DNA from: Xiphophorus maculatus
Taxonomy: Eukaryota > Chordata > Actinopteri > Cyprinodontiformes > Poeciliidae
Direction of reading: 5' to 3'
Assembly (NCBI RefSeq): GCF_002775205.1
Contig: NC_036446.1
Location: 12,896,565-12,960,564, forward strand
Length of the DNA stretch: 64,000 nt
The position numbers and the translations under genes were made by a program. Below the pieces are notes generated by a model that searched no databases, had not been told where the DNA came from, and was given only the letters and a program-made list of their open reading frames with translations. The stretch's first letter is position 1; each line of letters starts with the position of its first letter. Below, one piece after another: positions 62,478 through 64,000 of the stretch.

Positions 62478-63043
62478 AAGGTGGGCAGAGTACCCAGAAA
62501 CTGTATTCAGCTAAGAGCAGCACCTTATTTTTACCTAAGTAAAAATAAAAAAAACTGCCAGAAATTATTTAAATAAAAGTAAAAAAGTATTTGGTTAAAC
62601 GTCTGCTCACGTACTGAGTAACTGATCAAATTATCAATAAGTTAATATACGGAAACTACATGATCAGATGGAACAAAATAGAAAGTTAAGCAGAAATTTG
62701 GTTATTTTAAAGACAAAAATTACAATAATTCATATAAGTAACAAAAATAACAAAATTATGCAAAATAATATTTTTTCAAATCAGTGTTTTTCAGTAAACA
62801 AAACTGCAGGTGTCTTTGTCTGGTGAATTTTAGGTTAAAACATGTTTGTTCTTCATTCACTGGGTAGAAAATCCAGACATTTTACTCAAGTAAGAGTAAA
62901 AATACTTTGTAATAGAATTACTGAAGTAAAAGTAAAAAGTACAGCGTAGTAAAAATACTCCCAAAAGTACCTCTTTTTTTTCCAAAATGTAACTCAAGTA
63001 AATGTAACTCAACTAAATGTAACTAGTTACTATTAAACTCTGA
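62478..63043. mobile_element. MITE rich in AGTAACTCAAGTAA, copy 3
   Basis: AAGGTGGGCAGAGTACCCAG at the left, AACTAGTTACTATTAAACTC at the right. Lies between the two candidate exons. Confidence 0.7.
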
Positions 63044-63282
63044 ATGTTGCACACAACTTATCAAACCTCAGAAATCTTTCAACAACTAAACTAACTTAAC
63101 TTTAGCATCATGTCTGTGATGTTTCTGATTTGTAATAAAACCTGCAGAGCGTCTAAATCTGTTTATTGCGGTTTAACTTGGATTATGATAAAGAAAATAT
63201 AAACAGTTTGGATTTTGTTTTCCTGTTGCAAACCGTTCACTAATTTCCCTTCTCTGTTCTCTCTCTCTCTGTTTCGCTCCAG

Positions 63283-63498
63283 GATTTTCTCAAAGCGTCA
63301 GAATTACAACTTGTAACGATGTTGGTCCTGGACGTGGTGAGAAAAGAGACAGAAAGTTTCCTCCGTCTGCAGGAGAAATACCCAGAATGCATCAGGAACA
63401 CCTGGTTTTATTTAAACATCTTTTCACAAATTATTCAGACTCAGACCTGCTTCCTTGAAATTGTGAAACATTTCCTGTCGTCACCATCTTTGATTTGA
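63283..63498 (+). CDS. Candidate exon of unknown gene (2), 59-aa ATG frame
   Basis: Follows a strong acceptor (CTCTCTGTTTCGCTCCAG). One frame stays open for 72 codons from the acceptor to TGA at 63496-63498 and contains an ATG at 63319 (MLVLDVVRKETESFLRLQ). There is also a possible donor at 63337 (GTG|GTGAGA). Product not recognised. Confidence 0.25.
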   Translation, partial: DFLKASELQLVTMLVLDVVRKETESFLRLQEKYPECIRNTWFYLNIFSQIIQTQTCFLEIVKHFLSSPSLI

Positions 63499-63499
63499 C

Positions 63500-64000
63500 C
63501 TTTAAGGGATTTTATTCTTTTTTCTGACTCTTTTTTGTTGTTGTCTTTCTTCATCTGGTTATTGTTCATAAATTAAGACTGCTGGCTTAACTTCAGGCAG
63601 ATTGCGTCCTTTAAATCTAAAATACACTAAAAGATTGTAAAACGTTTTCTACTCTGTCAACTAGGTGTTAATCAGGGTCACTGTAGATCTTCTTCCACAT
63701 GTGTGACTTTTTTTTTTTGACCAGAAAAACCAAAACAATCAGTGTAGTATGTGAGATACGGTTAGCTTAGATCCAGTCCAGAGATTATAGTCTGAGATTT
63801 CTGTCACCGAATGCTTTGAAGCCAAAAAGAAAACTGAAAAAAACATGTAAATATTCATAGTTTACTTCTGTTAATATGAAATGTTGTAATTACTTTTTAA
63901 TATTTTATATTTGTGGTTGCTGTTTGTATTGTCACATTAACTGTTTAATCATGATTACACTTGAAATCTATCATAAATATAAACTATATTTTGCTTTTGA
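63500..64000. other. AT-rich right edge, nothing recognised
   Basis: No exon or repeat family seen. Confidence 0.4.

Overview
This is AT-rich, intron-rich vertebrate DNA. The gene order (URB2, ABCB10, ACTA1, CCSAP), the protein sequences and the dense population of short DNA transposons and tRNA-derived SINEs point to a teleost fish, probably an acanthomorph; the exact species cannot be read from the window. The four genes are the block that lies on human chromosome 1q42, with the same relative orientation as I recall it: URB2 on one strand, the other three on the opposite strand. NUP133 and TAF5L, which in human lie inside this block, are not seen here.

Layout. Positions 1-940 hold a 20-odd-bp minisatellite joined to a foldback element. 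URB2 (minus strand, 27781 down to 3125) has ten coding exons visible, 1512 codons; its last C-terminal codons must lie left of position 1. Its introns are full of transposon remnants: a family of 600-900 bp elements (here 'family A'), a three-level nest containing a solo LTR, Tc1-type miniature elements, SINE copies, and a broken coiled-coil reading frame bounded by 46-bp direct repeats. ABCB10 (plus strand, 29512-40622) is complete in 14 coding exons, 706 aa. An intergenic stretch of about 7 kb (40946-47600) holds MITEs, a CTCF-like motif, microsatellites and a C-rich block. ACTA1 (plus strand; TATA box at 47689, coding exons 48621-51196) is complete and encodes a 377-aa striated-muscle alpha-actin. 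CCSAP (plus strand, coding exons 56304-59666) is complete in four exons, 277 aa, with a likely untranslated first exon near 54032. The right edge (59700-64000) is repeat-rich and holds two spliced-looking open segments that I cannot assign.

The four genes do not form a pathway. URB2 is a nucleolar large-subunit ribosome assembly factor, ABCB10 a mitochondrial inner-membrane ABC half transporter linked to haem metabolism, ACTA1 the sarcomeric thin-filament actin, and CCSAP a centriole/spindle/cilium microtubule-binding protein. They are together because of conserved vertebrate synteny. All exon limits below were chosen by hand from splice consensus, reading-frame continuity and family resemblance; no alignment was run.
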